The notes beneath the pieces are model-generated. The model saw only the letters and a program-made list of their open reading frames with translations. It did not search any database and had not been told where the DNA came from. Source: Belnapia mucosa (GTDB lineage: Bacteria > Pseudomonadota > Alphaproteobacteria > Acetobacterales > Acetobacteraceae). Taken from it: a stretch of DNA of 64,000 nucleotides. The translations under genes were made by a program, and so were the position numbers. Positions 17,037 to 27,153 of the stretch are shown in pieces. How positions within the stretch are numbered: position 1 is the first letter of the stretch; each line of letters opens with the position of its first letter. The stretch spans positions 248,001 through 312,000 of the forward strand of contig NZ_JAEUXJ010000001.1 in the NCBI RefSeq assembly GCF_016775475.1. Reading direction: 5' to 3'.

Positions 17037-18347
17037 TTAACCGGCCAAGGCCGGCAATGCTGGCCCCGGCCGCGGTCCGGGCTCCACACCCTCCGCCGCC
17101 AGGCCCCAGCCGATCCGCCCCACCGTGCCGCAGGCGGGGCAGGCGGGGGCCCAAGCGCGCTGCTCCGTCCCGCACTGCCCGCAGCGCCAGCGCGGCTCCG
17201 GCCGGGCGCCGGCCGCCTCGCGCAGCCAGCGCGACTGGGCGGCGCGGGCCTCGGCGGATTCGCCATGCTCCGCCTCCTCCAGCTCCGCGAGCAGGAGATA
17301 GGCCCGCCGATCCGCATCTCCGCTCTGCACCAGCGCCTCGAGCGTGCTGCGGGCGCGGCCGGTCAGCCGGGCGGCAAGCGCCACCCGCGACAGCAGCAGC
17401 CGGCTTTCGGCTGCGGTCGGATTGCGTCGGATCAGCTGCTCCACTGCCTTCACCCGCATCAGCGGGTCACGCTCATCGGCCAGATAGGGTTCGGCGAGGT
17501 TCGGATGCGGCGATTGCACCCAGGCCTCCTCCAGCACCGCCTTGGCGCGGCGCGGGCTGCCCTCGGCGCGCAACCGTTCGGCATAAGCCAGGGCCGCCGG
17601 GGCGAAGGCCGGGTCGGCCTGCACCGCCTGCCGCTCCAGCTCGGCGGCTTTCGCCGGGTCCGGTTCCTGTCCCGCCGCGGCGAGGGCCAGCGGCGCCCGC
17701 TGCTGCGGCTCGCCCGCCGGGGCGAGGCTCAGGGCCTCCCGCCAATTCCGCGTCTGGAGCGCGAGCTGGGACCGCGCCTCGCGCAGCCACGCCGCACCCG
17801 GCTGCACCAGCTCAGCCTCCTGCGCTAGCTGCGCGGCAGCTTCCCAGTCGCCGCGCGCCATCGCTTGGCGCAGCAGCCCGCGCAGTCCGATGAAGCGGGA
17901 ATCATCCCGCTCGGCGAGCTTCTGGAACACCGCCGCCGCCGCTTCCTCATGGCCGGACAGGCGCTCCGCCTCGGCCGAGAGCAGCAGGGTCTGCGGCGTC
18001 TCGCCCAGCAGCCGCTGCGCCTTCCGCACTTCCAGCCGTGCCGCATCGGCAGTGCCGGCGGCCAGCGCGACCAGCGCGCGGGAGACCGCGGCATCGCCCT
18101 CGCGCCGGTGCCGCGCCTCGCGCCGTGCCCGCATCCGGGACGGCCAGCGCCGCAGGGCGCCGATCGCCGCAAGCACGGCGTAGAGCAGCAGGAAGGTGAG
18201 GCAGAGGATCAGCAGGGCGATAGGGAAGCTCGTGCCCACATAGGCCTGGCCCACCTGGATCTCGACCGTCCCGCCGAGCTCGCCCAGATACATCGCCACC
18301 GCGACGCCGATGCCGAGCAGCAGCAGGATCCAGATCGCACGCAGCAT
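17037..18347 (-). CDS. hemY: HemY-like membrane TPR protein with C-terminal zinc ribbon
   Basis: A 436-residue inner-membrane protein of the proteobacterial HemY family, linked by position to late haem synthesis; its biochemical role is not settled. Two N-terminal membrane segments are visible: MLRAIWILLLLGIGVAVAMYL, and ALLILCLTFLLLYAVLAAIG after the family's G-x-V-E-I-x-x-x-x-Y motif. A long helical repeat (TPR-like) region rich in Ala, Glu and Arg follows. Near the C-terminus RCGQCG and ACPACG form two CxxC pairs, probably a zinc ribbon. It is separated from the mitofilin-like gene by only 4 bp, and follows hemD in one operon. Confidence 0.85.
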   Translation of the reverse strand: MLRAIWILLLLGIGVAVAMYLGELGGTVEIQVGQAYVGTSFPIALLILCLTFLLLYAVLAAIGALRRWPSRMRARREARHRREGDAAVSRALVALAAGTADAARLEVRKAQRLLGETPQTLLLSAEAERLSGHEEAAAAVFQKLAERDDSRFIGLRGLLRQAMARGDWEAAAQLAQEAELVQPGAAWLREARSQLALQTRNWREALSLAPAGEPQQRAPLALAAAGQEPDPAKAAELERQAVQADPAFAPAALAYAERLRAEGSPRRAKAVLEEAWVQSPHPNLAEPYLADERDPLMRVKAVEQLIRRNPTAAESRLLLSRVALAARLTGRARSTLEALVQSGDADRRAYLLLAELEEAEHGESAEARAAQSRWLREAAGARPEPRWRCGQCGTEQRAWAPACPACGTVGRIGWGLAAEGVEPGPRPGPALPALAG

Positions 18348-18351
18348 CGGC

Positions 18352-19704
18352 CTAGCCCGCCGCCAGCTGGCGCAGCGCGCTGCGCGCCGCGACCAGGGCC
18401 CGCGCCTGCTCGGCCCAGTTCTGCATCGCCGCCCGCGCCGGGGGCGGCAGCTTGTCGATCTCCGTCAGGCTCATCTCGATATCCCCGGCCTCCAGCGCCC
18501 GCCGGGCGCGCTCGATCTGTCCCTCGGCGGCATCGCCCCAGACCACCTGGTCACCGCGCCGCACCGTCACCAGCCCGCCGAGCCGGGCGAGGGCGCTGTC
18601 CACCACGCCGCCACGGCTGCCATCCGGCGCCTGTGCCGCATCCGAGGCGGCGCGCGCCGCCTTGGCCGCATCCTCGAAGGAAAGGCGGAGCGAGGACTCG
18701 GTCGGCGGGGCCACCTGGGCGAAGCGGGTCAGCGCCGGCGGCGCCCCCTGGCCGAGGCGGCCGAGGGAATCGCCGAGCGGCTGGCCAGCGAGCAGCGCCC
18801 CGCGCAGCCCGTCCACCGCAGCGAGCCGCGCCGTCCGTCCCTCGATCGCGGCGATCCGCGCCTGGGCCTGCTCCAGCGTTGTCATGCGCTGGGTGAGCGT
18901 GCCCTCCAGCGCGGTCAGCCGCTGCGTGATGGTCTGCTCCAGCGCCGCACCGCGCTGCTGGGCCGCCTGGTCGAGCTGCCCGAGGCGCTGCTGCAGCGCC
19001 TGGTCCTGCTGCCCCTGGCGCTGCTCGGCAGCGCGTGCTGCCTCGGCCAGCCGGTCGTCCAGTGTCTTGCCCTGGGCTTCGAGCGCCTTGGCCTGGGCCT
19101 CCAGCCGCTCGGTCAGGCGTTCGATCCGGCCGTTCAGCGCATCCACCGCCTCGCGCGGCGCGAGGGTGGCGGGATCGATGGCGGGCTTCGCCTCCAGCGC
19201 CTGCACCCGGCGCTCCACCGCCGCGTCGCGCTCGCCGGCGCCGGTGGTGTTGCGCTCCAGCCCGGCCAGCCGCTCGGTCAGCGCCGCGAGCTGGGTCTCG
19301 AGCGGGCGGATATCGACCGGGCGCGGGCGCTCTTCCAGCGCATGCACGCGGCCTTCCAGCGGCTGCACCGCCTGCACCCGGGCACCGAGCGCCCCGACCT
19401 CGCCGCGCACCCCGTCGAGCGCGGTCAGCCGCTGCTCGATCTGCGCCACCCGCGCCGGATCGACCGCGGCATCCGAAGAGGAGCGCGGCGTCACCAGCAG
19501 CCACCAGACCGCGAGCACCAGCACGAGGCCGCCGATGCCGATCATGATCGCCGCGGGGTCGAGCCGCCGCCCAGCCAGCAGCCCCGGCTGGCGTGGCGGG
19601 TTGAGTGGCGAATTGCGCGGCGGCGGCGGGGGCGCCGCGGCGGTGGGCTGCGGGGGTGGCGAGGCGGCGGCCGCCTTCGCCTTGGAATCGGGTGCTTTGC
19701 TCAT
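18352..19704 (-). CDS. Mitofilin-like inner-membrane coiled-coil protein
   Basis: A 450-residue protein of the alphaproteobacterial mitofilin (Mic60-related) family, usually encoded between hemD and hemY. The layout fits: a Pro/Ala-rich cytoplasmic N-tail (about residues 1–45), one membrane helix (about 51–71, AAIMIGIGGLVLVLAVWWLL), and a long periplasmic coiled coil (about 85–300) of repeating 'L-x-x-R-L-x-A-L-E' heptads. A C-terminal globular part follows, with VDGLRGALLAGQPLGDSLGR and the conserved-type ending DIEMSLTEIDKLPPPARAAM. In intracytoplasmic-membrane-forming relatives, mitofilin shapes membrane invaginations; that role here is inferred. There are 8 bp between it and hemD. Confidence 0.83.
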   Translation of the reverse strand: MSKAPDSKAKAAAASPPPQPTAAAPPPPPRNSPLNPPRQPGLLAGRRLDPAAIMIGIGGLVLVLAVWWLLVTPRSSSDAAVDPARVAQIEQRLTALDGVRGEVGALGARVQAVQPLEGRVHALEERPRPVDIRPLETQLAALTERLAGLERNTTGAGERDAAVERRVQALEAKPAIDPATLAPREAVDALNGRIERLTERLEAQAKALEAQGKTLDDRLAEAARAAEQRQGQQDQALQQRLGQLDQAAQQRGAALEQTITQRLTALEGTLTQRMTTLEQAQARIAAIEGRTARLAAVDGLRGALLAGQPLGDSLGRLGQGAPPALTRFAQVAPPTESSLRLSFEDAAKAARAASDAAQAPDGSRGGVVDSALARLGGLVTVRRGDQVVWGDAAEGQIERARRALEAGDIEMSLTEIDKLPPPARAAMQNWAEQARALVAARSALRQLAAG

Positions 19705-19712
19705 GGTGCGGC

Positions 19713-20450
19713 TTACCTGGGTCCGAGCAGTTGCAGTAGTGAGTCCTGGTCGGGCCGGTCAGCAACGCGTACCGCGCGCCATGCCAGGGGCGACGCGCTC
19801 AGCGCCGCCGCGACCCTGGGGCTCAGCGCCAACGCGACCAGCGCCGGCGTGGTTGCGGCCAGCCCGGCCTGCCTGATGAGGGCGATGGCACACTGCGCCG
19901 AACGCGGCGAGAAGAACAGCGCAGCAACGACCCGCCCCTCCCGCAGCGCCGCCCGCGCCGGGTCAGGCAGGTCTGGGGCCGGTGCCGCGGCATAGGCGAT
20001 GCGCCGCAGCACCCGGAAGCCCCGCCGACGCAGTGCCAGCGCCAGATCCTGGGCATAGCCAGCGCCGACCGCCAGCAGCAGCGGTCCCGCCGCTGGGACG
20101 AGCCGTGCCGCGACCAGCGTCTCCAGCGCCGCGGCATCGCCGTCGGCCGCAATCACGTTCGCGAAACCCGCCGCCCGCGCCGCCTCGGCTGTGGCGGCGC
20201 CGACCGTCAGCACGGGCATGGTGCGGGGCAGGGCGCTGTTCGCCAGGGCCGGCACTGCCGCCCGGCTGGTCAGTAGGAGGGCCTGCGCCGCCTCTGGAGC
20301 GACGAGCGGACGCGGGGCCAGCTGCAGGGCAGGGGCCTCCACCGGGTCCCAACCCAGCGCCGCCAGGCGTCGCGCCGTCTCCGCCGCCCCCGGCTCCGGC
20401 CGGGTGACCAATATGCCGGTCGGGGGCGGGTGGGGGTCGTCAAGCGGCAT
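19713..20450 (-). CDS. hemD: Uroporphyrinogen-III synthase
   Basis: A 245-residue enzyme that cyclises hydroxymethylbilane with inversion of ring D, in tetrapyrrole synthesis. The family is weakly conserved, but the pattern is good: [20 protein letters not shown] at the N-terminus, [59 protein letters not shown] and [19 protein letters not shown]. It starts 41 bp from the divergent tsaD. In most alphaproteobacteria hemC lies between tsaD and hemD; here hemC is absent from this spot, so it must be elsewhere. Downstream mitofilin and hemY follow with almost no gaps. Confidence 0.88.
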   Translation of the reverse strand: MPLDDPHPPPTGILVTRPEPGAAETARRLAALGWDPVEAPALQLAPRPLVAPEAAQALLLTSRAAVPALANSALPRTMPVLTVGAATAEAARAAGFANVIAADGDAAALETLVAARLVPAAGPLLLAVGAGYAQDLALALRRRGFRVLRRIAYAAAPAPDLPDPARAALREGRVVAALFFSPRSAQCAIALIRQAGLAATTPALVALALSPRVAAALSASPLAWRAVRVADRPDQDSLLQLLGPR

Positions 20451-20491
20451 CGGCGCGTCATAGAACCGGCGTTTCGACGGGGAAAGGGCGG

Positions 20492-21535
20492 ATGGACGAC
20501 ACGGCCGCGGTGCTGGGCCTGGAATCGAGCTGCGACGAGACCGCCGCCGCGGTGCTGCGCGCCGACGGCACTATCCTGGCCGAGGCGGTGCTCAGCCAGC
20601 TTGAGGAGCATGCGGCCTTCGGCGGGGTGGTGCCGGAGATCGCGGCCCGGGCCCATCTCGACCACCTGCCGCGCCTCGCCGCCCGGGTGATGGCGGAAGC
20701 GGGGCTCGGCTTCGCCGATCTCGCCGGCATCGCCGCCACCTCGGGCCCCGGGCTGATCGGCGGGCTGATCGTCGGTGCCTCCTTCGGCAAGGGCCTCGCC
20801 ATCGCCCATGGCCTGCCTTTTGTCGCGGTGAACCACCTTGAGGCGCATGCCCTGACCGCGACCCTGCCGGGCCTGGTCGAGGGCGGTGCCCGCTTCCCCT
20901 ATCTGCTGCTGCTGCTCTCGGGCGGGCACTGCCAGTGCGTGGCGGTGGAGGGGGTGGGCCACTTCCGAAGGCTCGGCACCACCCTCGATGATGCGGTGGG
21001 CGAGGCCTTCGACAAGGCGGCGAAGCTACTCGGCCTGCCCTGGCCCGGCGGCCCCGCGCTGGAACGGCTGGCCGCCACCGGTGATGCCGCGCGCATCCGC
21101 CTGCCGCGGCCGCTGCTCGGCCGCGCCGGCTGCGACTTCTCCTTCAGTGGCCTCAAGACCGCGGTCGCCCATGCTGTCGCCCGCCACCCGCCGGGGGCGC
21201 TGCCCGAGGCGGACCGGGCCGACCTCGCCGCCGGCTTCCAGGCCTCGGTCGCGGCGGTGATGGCCGACCGCGCCCGGCATGCGCTCGACATGCTGCCAGC
21301 CGCCACCGCCCTGGTCGTCGCCGGCGGGGTCGCTGCCAATGGCGCGGTGCGCACTGCATTGGCTGGCGCCGCGCGGGAGCGTGGGCTGCCGATGGTTGCT
21401 CCGCCCATCCGGCTCTGCACCGACAATGCGGTGATGGTCGCCTGGGCAGGGATCGAGCGGCTGCGGCGCGGTCTCACGGACCCGCTCGGCCATGCGCCGC
21501 GGCCGCGCTGGCCGCTCGATCAGCTTACGGCGTAG
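20492..21535 (+). CDS. tsaD: tRNA N6-adenosine threonylcarbamoyltransferase
   Basis: The 347-residue Kae1/Qri7/YgjD catalytic subunit that transfers threonylcarbamoyl from TC-AMP to A37 of ANN-decoding tRNAs. Diagnostic features are [15 protein letters not shown] at the N-terminus, the metal-binding H-x-x-x-H in [12 protein letters not shown] (H115, H119), [10 protein letters not shown], the [20 protein letters not shown] segment and [24 protein letters not shown] ribosome-binding site precedes the ATG. It is divergent from hemD, and its last 11 bp overlap the end of the convergent sensor kinase gene. Confidence 0.97.
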   Translation: MDDTAAVLGLESSCDETAAAVLRADGTILAEAVLSQLEEHAAFGGVVPEIAARAHLDHLPRLAARVMAEAGLGFADLAGIAATSGPGLIGGLIVGASFGKGLAIAHGLPFVAVNHLEAHALTATLPGLVEGGARFPYLLLLLSGGHCQCVAVEGVGHFRRLGTTLDDAVGEAFDKAAKLLGLPWPGGPALERLAATGDAARIRLPRPLLGRAGCDFSFSGLKTAVAHAVARHPPGALPEADRADLAAGFQASVAAVMADRARHALDMLPAATALVVAGGVAANGAVRTALAGAARERGLPMVAPPIRLCTDNAVMVAWAGIERLRRGLTDPLGHAPRPRWPLDQLTA

Positions 21536-23933
21536 CGGCCGGCACGGGGGATGCCTCCTCGCCCGCTACCACCCGTGCCGCGGGCAGGGAAATCCGGCAA
21601 TCCAGCCCGGCGGCGAGCCAGCGCATCTCCAGCGTCCCGCCGAGCTGGTTCCGCACGATCGCCTCGATCATGCGGGAGCCGAAGCCCTGCCGTGCCGGCG
21701 CCTGCACCGGCGGGCCGCCCTGCTCGGTCCAGGCCAGCAGCAGCCGGTCGCCCTCCAGCCGCCAGGTCAGGGCGATCCGCCCCTCCGGCCGCGTCGCCGC
21801 GCCATGCTTGGCGGCATTGGCCGCCAGCTCGTGCAGCACCATAGCCAGGGGCTGCACCGCGGCGGCGGCGATGGTCAGCCGCGGCCCCTCCATTCTGGCT
21901 GGACAGCCGGCCAATTCCCGCCCCGCCAGCTCGCGCAGCTCCGCACCGGCCCAGCCCGCCTCGGCGAGCAGCGTATGCGCCCGGGCCAGCGCCGCGACCC
22001 GGGCCTCGACCGCGGTGGCGAAGCGGGCTGGGTCGTCGCGCCGGGTCAGGCGGAGCACGGATTGCACCACCGCCAGCACATTCTTCGCCCGGTGGTCCAC
22101 CTCCCGCATCAGCAGGGTGCGGCGCTGCTCCGCCTCCCGCCGCTCGGTGACATCCTGCGAGACGCCGGCGAGGCGCAGCGCCTGCCCGGTCGCCGGATCC
22201 CGCTCCACGGCCGCGCCATAGGTGGCGATCCAGGCCCAGCCCTCGGCCGGCGGCCGGCGGCGCACCCGGAATTCGGCGCGGAAGGCGGCGCTCCGCCCCT
22301 CGATCAGCGACCGCAACTGTTCCTCCGCCGCCGCCCGATCCTCCGGATGGACCGAGGCGATCCAGTCGGCCAAGCGGAATCCCGAACCTTCCGGCGCCAC
22401 CAGCGCCTCCTCGACCCGGGCGGCGCGGGTGCCGCGGTCGCTCGGCGGCTCGTATTCCCAGGTGTTCAGCCGCGCCGCTTCGACCGCGAGCCGCAGCCGT
22501 TCCTGCCGCTCGGCCAGGGCCAGCGCCGCCAGGCGCCGCTCATGCACATCCTCGACCACGCCGACCCATTCGAGCGCATCGCCATCGCCGACCGGCACGC
22601 CGCGGGCGCGCACCCAATGCCAATCGCCTGCCCGGGTCCGCACCCGGTATTCGACATCGACCGGACTGCCCGCCGACCGCGCCGCGCCCCAGACGGCCAC
22701 CGTCGAATTCCGGTCGGCCGGGTGCAGCATGGTCAGCCATCCATCGCCGCGCAGCGCCGTATCGGGCTGGCCGGTCAGCGTCTCCCAGCCCTCGGCCTCG
22801 AGGATGCCGCCGCCCGCATCCCCCCGCCACAGCACCAGCGCGCCCGCCGCCCCGAGGGCGCGGAAACGCCGCTCGCTCTCGGCCAGGCGCTGGATCGCCC
22901 GGTCGCGCGCCGCGATGGCGCCGGCCAGCTCGTCCACTTCCCGCAGCAGCGGCCGGCTGGCATCCGCGGCGCCCAGCCGCCGTAGCATCCGGGCGATCCG
23001 CGCCGCGAGCCAGGCGGCCAGCGCCGCCCCGGCGGCCAGGATGCCGGCCGCCAGCAGCCCGACCCGGCCGAGCGCCTCCTGCAGCGGCGCCTGGAGATCC
23101 GCCTCCGCCAGGGCCAGGGCCACGGTGAAGCCGCTGCGCGGGGCGCGGGCGAAGGCGAAGCGCGCCGACTCGCCCTCATAGGTCGCGGCATTGGTGAAGA
23201 TGCCCTCGGCGGCGCCATGCAGGCGGTCGAGGAAGGCGGGCCGCACCGCCCGCCCCAGCAATTCCGCCTCGCCCCGGCTGCGGGCGACGATCCGGCCGGT
23301 GCGGTCGATGACGGTGACGATCGGCGCCTCCGCCTCCGCCCCTGCCGGCCGGCGCAGCGCCGTGGCGAGCCAGCCCGGCGGCAGGGCGGCGGCGAAGGCA
23401 TGGGTCGGCGGCACCGGGCCCGGCCGGCCATCCGGCGCCGGCGGCGGCACCGGCATCACCACCGCGATCACCTGCCGGCCGGTATTGTGACTGGTGATGA
23501 GGTCGCTGATCTCGGCCCGGCCGCTGGCCAGGCTTCCCACCACCGCCGGCGGGATGGTTGCCTCCGGCCGCCGCTCGCCCGGCGGCCAGACCGTGCTGAC
23601 CAGCTGCGGCCCGCCGGCCTTCACCAGCCCGATCGGCGTGCCGTCCAGCTGGGAGGAAAGGGCGCGCATCTCCGCCTCGACGCCGTCGAGCCGGCCCTCG
23701 GCCAGGGCGGTGGAATTGGCCAGCGCCCGCAGCCCCACCTCCAGCCGGTCGAATTCGCGGTCCACCGCCGCCGCCAGCAGCCGCGCCTGGCCCAGGGCTT
23801 CGGACTCGGCGCGCGCCCAGGCCTGCTCATGCGCCTGCCAGACGCCAAGCCCCGCCAGGAGGGTGAGCGGCAGCGCCACCGCTCCGACGAGCAGCAGCAT
23901 CAGCGCGCGAAGGCTGAGGGTTCCCCGTTCCAC
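21525..23933 (-). CDS. Membrane-bound HWE/HisKA_2-type sensor histidine kinase with PAS domains
   Basis: An 802-residue sensor. An N-terminal membrane helix (about residues 9–32, [20 protein letters not shown]) and a second one (about 285–310, [19 protein letters not shown]) flank a periplasmic dCache-like region. PAS domains follow at about 350–470 and 475–600; [20 protein letters not shown] and [14 protein letters not shown] mark their PAC ends. The phosphoacceptor helix is [20 protein letters not shown], an HWE-type H-box. The ATPase part has [14 protein letters not shown] and [20 protein letters not shown] kinases often feed the alphaproteobacterial general stress response, but no PhyR, NepR or EcfG gene is present here. 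The 3' end overlaps tsaD by 11 bp. Confidence 0.88.
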   Translation of the reverse strand: MERGTLSLRALMLLLVGAVALPLTLLAGLGVWQAHEQAWARAESEALGQARLLAAAVDREFDRLEVGLRALANSTALAEGRLDGVEAEMRALSSQLDGTPIGLVKAGGPQLVSTVWPPGERRPEATIPPAVVGSLASGRAEISDLITSHNTGRQVIAVVMPVPPPAPDGRPGPVPPTHAFAAALPPGWLATALRRPAGAEAEAPIVTVIDRTGRIVARSRGEAELLGRAVRPAFLDRLHGAAEGIFTNAATYEGESARFAFARAPRSGFTVALALAEADLQAPLQEALGRVGLLAAGILAAGAALAAWLAARIARMLRRLGAADASRPLLREVDELAGAIAARDRAIQRLAESERRFRALGAAGALVLWRGDAGGGILEAEGWETLTGQPDTALRGDGWLTMLHPADRNSTVAVWGAARSAGSPVDVEYRVRTRAGDWHWVRARGVPVGDGDALEWVGVVEDVHERRLAALALAERQERLRLAVEAARLNTWEYEPPSDRGTRAARVEEALVAPEGSGFRLADWIASVHPEDRAAAEEQLRSLIEGRSAAFRAEFRVRRRPPAEGWAWIATYGAAVERDPATGQALRLAGVSQDVTERREAEQRRTLLMREVDHRAKNVLAVVQSVLRLTRRDDPARFATAVEARVAALARAHTLLAEAGWAGAELRELAGRELAGCPARMEGPRLTIAAAAVQPLAMVLHELAANAAKHGAATRPEGRIALTWRLEGDRLLLAWTEQGGPPVQAPARQGFGSRMIEAIVRNQLGGTLEMRWLAAGLDCRISLPAARVVAGEEASPVPAATP

Positions 23934-24111
23934 CGATGCCGTGACGCGCCCTGGTTGAGTCCCGAAACCGGGAACCTCCCTTTAGGATGGCGGTCGCGGC
24001 CATGCGACTGCCGAGCGGTCCATGCCTGCTCAACAATTCGGGAGGCGTATCGGCAACCCGGCCTCCGGACGGGGCGTTGCCCGCCGGATCAAGGGCCGGG
24101 AGACGGGGCGC

Positions 24112-24477
24112 ATGGCGGATACGGTGCAGGCAATGGCGACGGAGGTCGCGGCGACGCCCTTCATGATTCCAGGCGGAAAGGGCGAGTTCCGCATCCAATT
24201 GCTGAACGAGGACCAGTCGCGCGGCGTGGTGACGAGCATCGTCCATATTCCGCCCGGCGGGCATATCCCGGCGCATTCCCACCGCCAGGGCAGCGAGATG
24301 CATTACGTCCTCAGCGGTGACCTGATCGATGCCGGAAGGCGGCTCGGCCCCGGCGCCTTCCTGACCCATGCCGCCGGCCAGGTGCATGGCCCGCATGAGA
24401 GCGAGGGCGGCGCCCAGGTGCTGACGGTGCAGGAATGGCAGTCCCGCGACGGCGACTTCGACTTCAACCCGGCTTGA
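24112..24477 (+). CDS. Cupin-domain protein
   Basis: A 121-residue single-domain cupin. The metal-binding motif is visible as GGHIPAHSHRQGSEMHYVLS (first cupin motif, with two His and a Glu plus a later His), and the second as GPGAFLTHAAGQVHGPHESE. The start at 24112 follows GGGAGACGGGG; a longer frame upstream reads Arg/Gly-rich sequence without family features. It lies 57 bp before a class III CoA-transferase on the same strand, so the pair may be cotranscribed. Substrate or ligand is unknown. Confidence 0.82.
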   Translation: MADTVQAMATEVAATPFMIPGGKGEFRIQLLNEDQSRGVVTSIVHIPPGGHIPAHSHRQGSEMHYVLSGDLIDAGRRLGPGAFLTHAAGQVHGPHESEGGAQVLTVQEWQSRDGDFDFNPA

Positions 24478-24534
24478 CCGGCAGCGGCCGGGGCGCAGAC
24501 TTGCCCGGACAACGTCCGGAAGGAATGCGCCGCC

Positions 24535-25677
24535 ATGCTGCCCTTGCAGGGGGTGAAGGTGGTCGAGATCGGCCAGAACCTCGCCGGCCCCTATGCCAGC
24601 GAGATCCTGGCCATGCTCGGCGCCGAGGTCGTGAAGATCGAGCGGCCGGAGGGCGATGACGCCCGAGGCTGGGGCCCGCCCTTCCATGCCGGGACCGCCA
24701 CCACCTTCCATGCGGTGAACCGCAACAAGCGCAGCGTGGCGCTGGACCTGAAGGACAAGGCGGCGCTGGACTGGCTGCGCGGGCAGCTGCGGGAGACTGA
24801 CATCTTCGTCCAGAACATGCGCCCCGGCTCGCTGGAGGTGATGGGCCTCGGGCCGGAGGCGGTGCGGGCGCTGAATCCGCGCCTGATCTACTGCTCGCTC
24901 CATGCCTTCGGCGCGGTCGGGCCGCTGGCGCTGAAGCCGGGCTACGAGCCGATCGTGCAGGCCTTCGCCGGCATGTTCAGCGTGAATGGCAGCGCCGAGG
25001 CGCCGCCGGCCCGCGTGGGCATGCAGGTGCTCGATCTCGGCACCGGCGTCTGGGCGGCGCTCGGCTGCCTCGCGGCCTTGCAGCGGCGGCACCTGACCGG
25101 GGAGGGGGCGACGGTCGATACCTCGCTCTTCGAGACCGGGCTCGGCTGGATGGGGCAGCATTTCGCCGGCTATTTCGAGACGGGGCGGCAGCCGCCGCGG
25201 CACCGCAGCGGCAATCCGAAGCTGATCGTCTTCCAGGCCTTCGACACGGCGGATGGCGAGATCGTCGTCGCCGCGGCCAATGACCGGCTGTTTGCCAAAT
25301 TCGCCGCCGTGCTCGGCCATCCCGAATGGGGCGAGGACCCGCGCTTCCGCACCAACAAGGACCGCATCGCGCATCGCGAGATTCTGCTGCTGCTGCTGGA
25401 GGCGGCAATGCGGACTCGCGGCAGCGAGGACTGGGCCGAGGCGCTGGAGGCGGCGGGCATCCCCTGCTCACCGATCCACGACCTCGCCGCGGTCGCGACG
25501 CATCCGCAGACCGAGGCGCTGGGGATGGTGACGGCGGGACCGGCGGCGCCGCGCAGCATCGGCCTGCCCGTCTCCTTCGACGGTGCGCGGCCGCCGATCC
25601 GCACCGGCGCGCCGTCCCTCGGCGAGGCGAATACCGAGCTGGGCGCGCCTATTCCGGCTCGATCCCCGCGAGCCTGA
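24535..25677 (+). CDS. CaiB/BaiF (class III) CoA-transferase family protein
   Basis: A 380-residue enzyme that moves CoA between organic acids without a ping-pong anhydride released to solvent. The N-terminus is canonical (VVEIGQNLAGPYASEILAML, GAEVVKIERPEGDDARGWGP, FHAVNRNKRSVALDLKD). The catalytic aspartate is D167 in VGMQVLDLGTGVWAALGCLA. The C-terminal part has EILLLLLEAAMRT and AGIPCSPIHDLAAV, typical of the family. An AAGGAATG sequence precedes the start. The last 29 bp overlap the end of the convergent Bug receptor. The cognate acid cannot be named; a nearby tricarboxylate-type receptor hints at a carboxylic acid substrate. Confidence 0.9.
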   Translation: MLPLQGVKVVEIGQNLAGPYASEILAMLGAEVVKIERPEGDDARGWGPPFHAGTATTFHAVNRNKRSVALDLKDKAALDWLRGQLRETDIFVQNMRPGSLEVMGLGPEAVRALNPRLIYCSLHAFGAVGPLALKPGYEPIVQAFAGMFSVNGSAEAPPARVGMQVLDLGTGVWAALGCLAALQRRHLTGEGATVDTSLFETGLGWMGQHFAGYFETGRQPPRHRSGNPKLIVFQAFDTADGEIVVAAANDRLFAKFAAVLGHPEWGEDPRFRTNKDRIAHREILLLLLEAAMRTRGSEDWAEALEAAGIPCSPIHDLAAVATHPQTEALGMVTAGPAAPRSIGLPVSFDGARPPIRTGAPSLGEANTELGAPIPARSPRA

Positions 25678-26590
25678 CGAAGCGGGACCATTTCTCCCGT
25701 TCGGTCCGCAGCAGCGCCGCGATCTGCTCCAGGTCGAGCACCTGCGGGTCGAGGCCGAATTCGCGCATCTTGCTGCGTGCCGGCTCGGCCTGGCCTGCCT
25801 CGTTGACCAGAGCGTTCAGCCGTTCGGCAACGGGCCGCGGGGTGCCTGCCGGCACAGCGAGGCCGAGGAAGCCGGTCAGGTGATAATCCGGCCAGGTCTC
25901 CGCCATGGCCGGCAGCTCGGGCCAGCGGGCCCAGCGGCGCGGCGAGGTCACCGCCAGCGCCCGCGTCTGGCCCTGCGCCAGATAGGCATCGCCCGCCGTG
26001 GTATCGACGAAGATCAGGTCGAGCCGCCCGGCCAGCAGGTCGCCGAAGGCCGCGCCGATGGTGCGGTAGGGCACGCCCTGGATCTGCGTCCCGGCCATCA
26101 GGTTCAGCATCTCCCCCGGCAGGCGGGAGGAGGCGTTGAAATGGCCGAAGAACATCCGCCCCGGCCGCGCCTTGGCCTCGGCGACCAGGGCGGGGACATT
26201 GCGCAGGGGCGAATCCGCCCGGACCATGAGATAGGCGCCGTTCGAGGCAAAGAAGCCGATGCCGGTGAAGTCCCGCTCCGGGTCATAGGGCAGGTCCCGC
26301 ACCAGGCTGGGATTGGCCGAATGGGTGCTGCTGGTCGCCAGCAGCAGGGTCAGCCCATCCGGCGCCGCCGCCTTCACCGCCATGGTGCCGATGACGCCAT
26401 TCGCGCCGGGGCGGTTGTCCACCACCACCGGCTGGCCGGTCGTGGCCTCGATATGCCGGCCGACCAGCCGGGCGGTGATATCGCCCGAGCCGCCGGGGGC
26501 AAAGGGCACGATGATCCGCATCGGCCGCGCCTGGGCGAGGGCCGGCAAGGGCAGGGTAAGGGCGGCGAGCAGCGCGCGGCGGCCTGGCAT
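25649..26590 (-). CDS. Tripartite tricarboxylate transporter substrate-binding protein (Bug/TctC family)
   Basis: A 313-residue periplasmic binding protein. The signal peptide MPGRRALLAALTLPLPALAQ starts at the ATG at 26590, preceded by GGGAGG; an upstream in-frame ATG would lack a signal sequence. Typical Bug motifs follow: IIVPFAPGGSGDITARLVG, VDNRPGANGVIGTMAVKAAA, DGLTLLLATSSTHSANPSL and VPYRTIGAAFGDLLAGRLDL. Members bind small carboxylates. The membrane partners TctA and TctB are not in the window, as is common for the large Bug families of Burkholderiales and Acetobacteraceae. It converges with the CoA-transferase gene (29-bp overlap). Confidence 0.92.
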   Translation of the reverse strand: MPGRRALLAALTLPLPALAQARPMRIIVPFAPGGSGDITARLVGRHIEATTGQPVVVDNRPGANGVIGTMAVKAAAPDGLTLLLATSSTHSANPSLVRDLPYDPERDFTGIGFFASNGAYLMVRADSPLRNVPALVAEAKARPGRMFFGHFNASSRLPGEMLNLMAGTQIQGVPYRTIGAAFGDLLAGRLDLIFVDTTAGDAYLAQGQTRALAVTSPRRWARWPELPAMAETWPDYHLTGFLGLAVPAGTPRPVAERLNALVNEAGQAEPARSKMREFGLDPQVLDLEQIAALLRTEREKWSRFVRLAGIEPE

Positions 26591-26679
26591 GGTCTTCGAT
26601 CCTCCCGGGGCCGAGCATCCCCCTCCATGCGGCGGCACGCCAGGGCCCGCGGCGCGTTGAGGCGCTGACGGAGGGGCCG

Positions 26680-27153
26680 ATGGAGGACGACGACGGGATG
26701 CGCCGGGCGCTGCACTGGGCCGAGGCCGCGCTGGCGGCGGGCCAGGCGCCCTTCGGCGCGGTGGTGGTGGATGCCGAGGGCGCCGTGCTGGGCGAGGGCC
26801 ACAACACCGTCGCCGCCGACCGGGACGTCACGGCGCATGCCGAGGTGGTGGCGCTGCGCGCCGCCTGGAACCGGCTCGGCGACCGGCAGGGCCTCGCCGC
26901 CTGCACCCTCTATACCAGTTGCGAGCCCTGCCTGATGTGCAGCTGTGCCATCACCCAGCTCGGCCTCCGCCGCGTCGTCTTCGCCGCGCGTGGGGATGAG
27001 GTGCCCGGGGCGCGGCGCCTGTTCGAGGCCGACCTGACCGGCGCCGCCGCCTGGGCGGCCGAGCACCGTCCCGGCTGGCGGATGCCCGAGATCCGGGGCG
27101 AGCTGCTGCGGGCGGAGGCTGTCGCAATCATGGCGCGCTACGACTGGGGCTAA
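26680..27153 (+). CDS. Nucleoside deaminase (CMP/dCMP/guanine deaminase fold)
   Basis: A 157-residue zinc deaminase. The catalytic H-A-E is in DVTAHAEVVALRAAW (H53, E55), and the zinc P-C-x-x-C is in YTSCEPCLMCSCAI (C84, C87). The PFGAVVVDAEG strand after APFG is typical of guanine or isocytosine-type deaminases rather than TadA; TadA's tRNA-binding residues are not evident. It starts with AGGGGCCG ahead of the ATG, divergent from the Bug receptor. Its end overlaps the queE stop by 4 bp, convergently. The exact base or nucleoside is uncertain. Confidence 0.88.
   Translation: MEDDDGMRRALHWAEAALAAGQAPFGAVVVDAEGAVLGEGHNTVAADRDVTAHAEVVALRAAWNRLGDRQGLAACTLYTSCEPCLMCSCAITQLGLRRVVFAARGDEVPGARRLFEADLTGAAAWAAEHRPGWRMPEIRGELLRAEAVAIMARYDWG

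Noticed and set aside
21536..22985. Long plus-strand open frame opposite the HWE sensor kinase
   Set aside because: The kinase frame on the minus strand has PAS, H-box and ATPase motifs in order; the opposite frame is Arg/Pro/Gly-rich noise.
23971..23995. GGAAC word as a possible EcfG (general stress sigma) −35 box near the HWE kinase and cupin genes
   Set aside because: At the required 16–17 bp spacing the sequence is GGTC rather than CGTT, so the −10 part does not fit.
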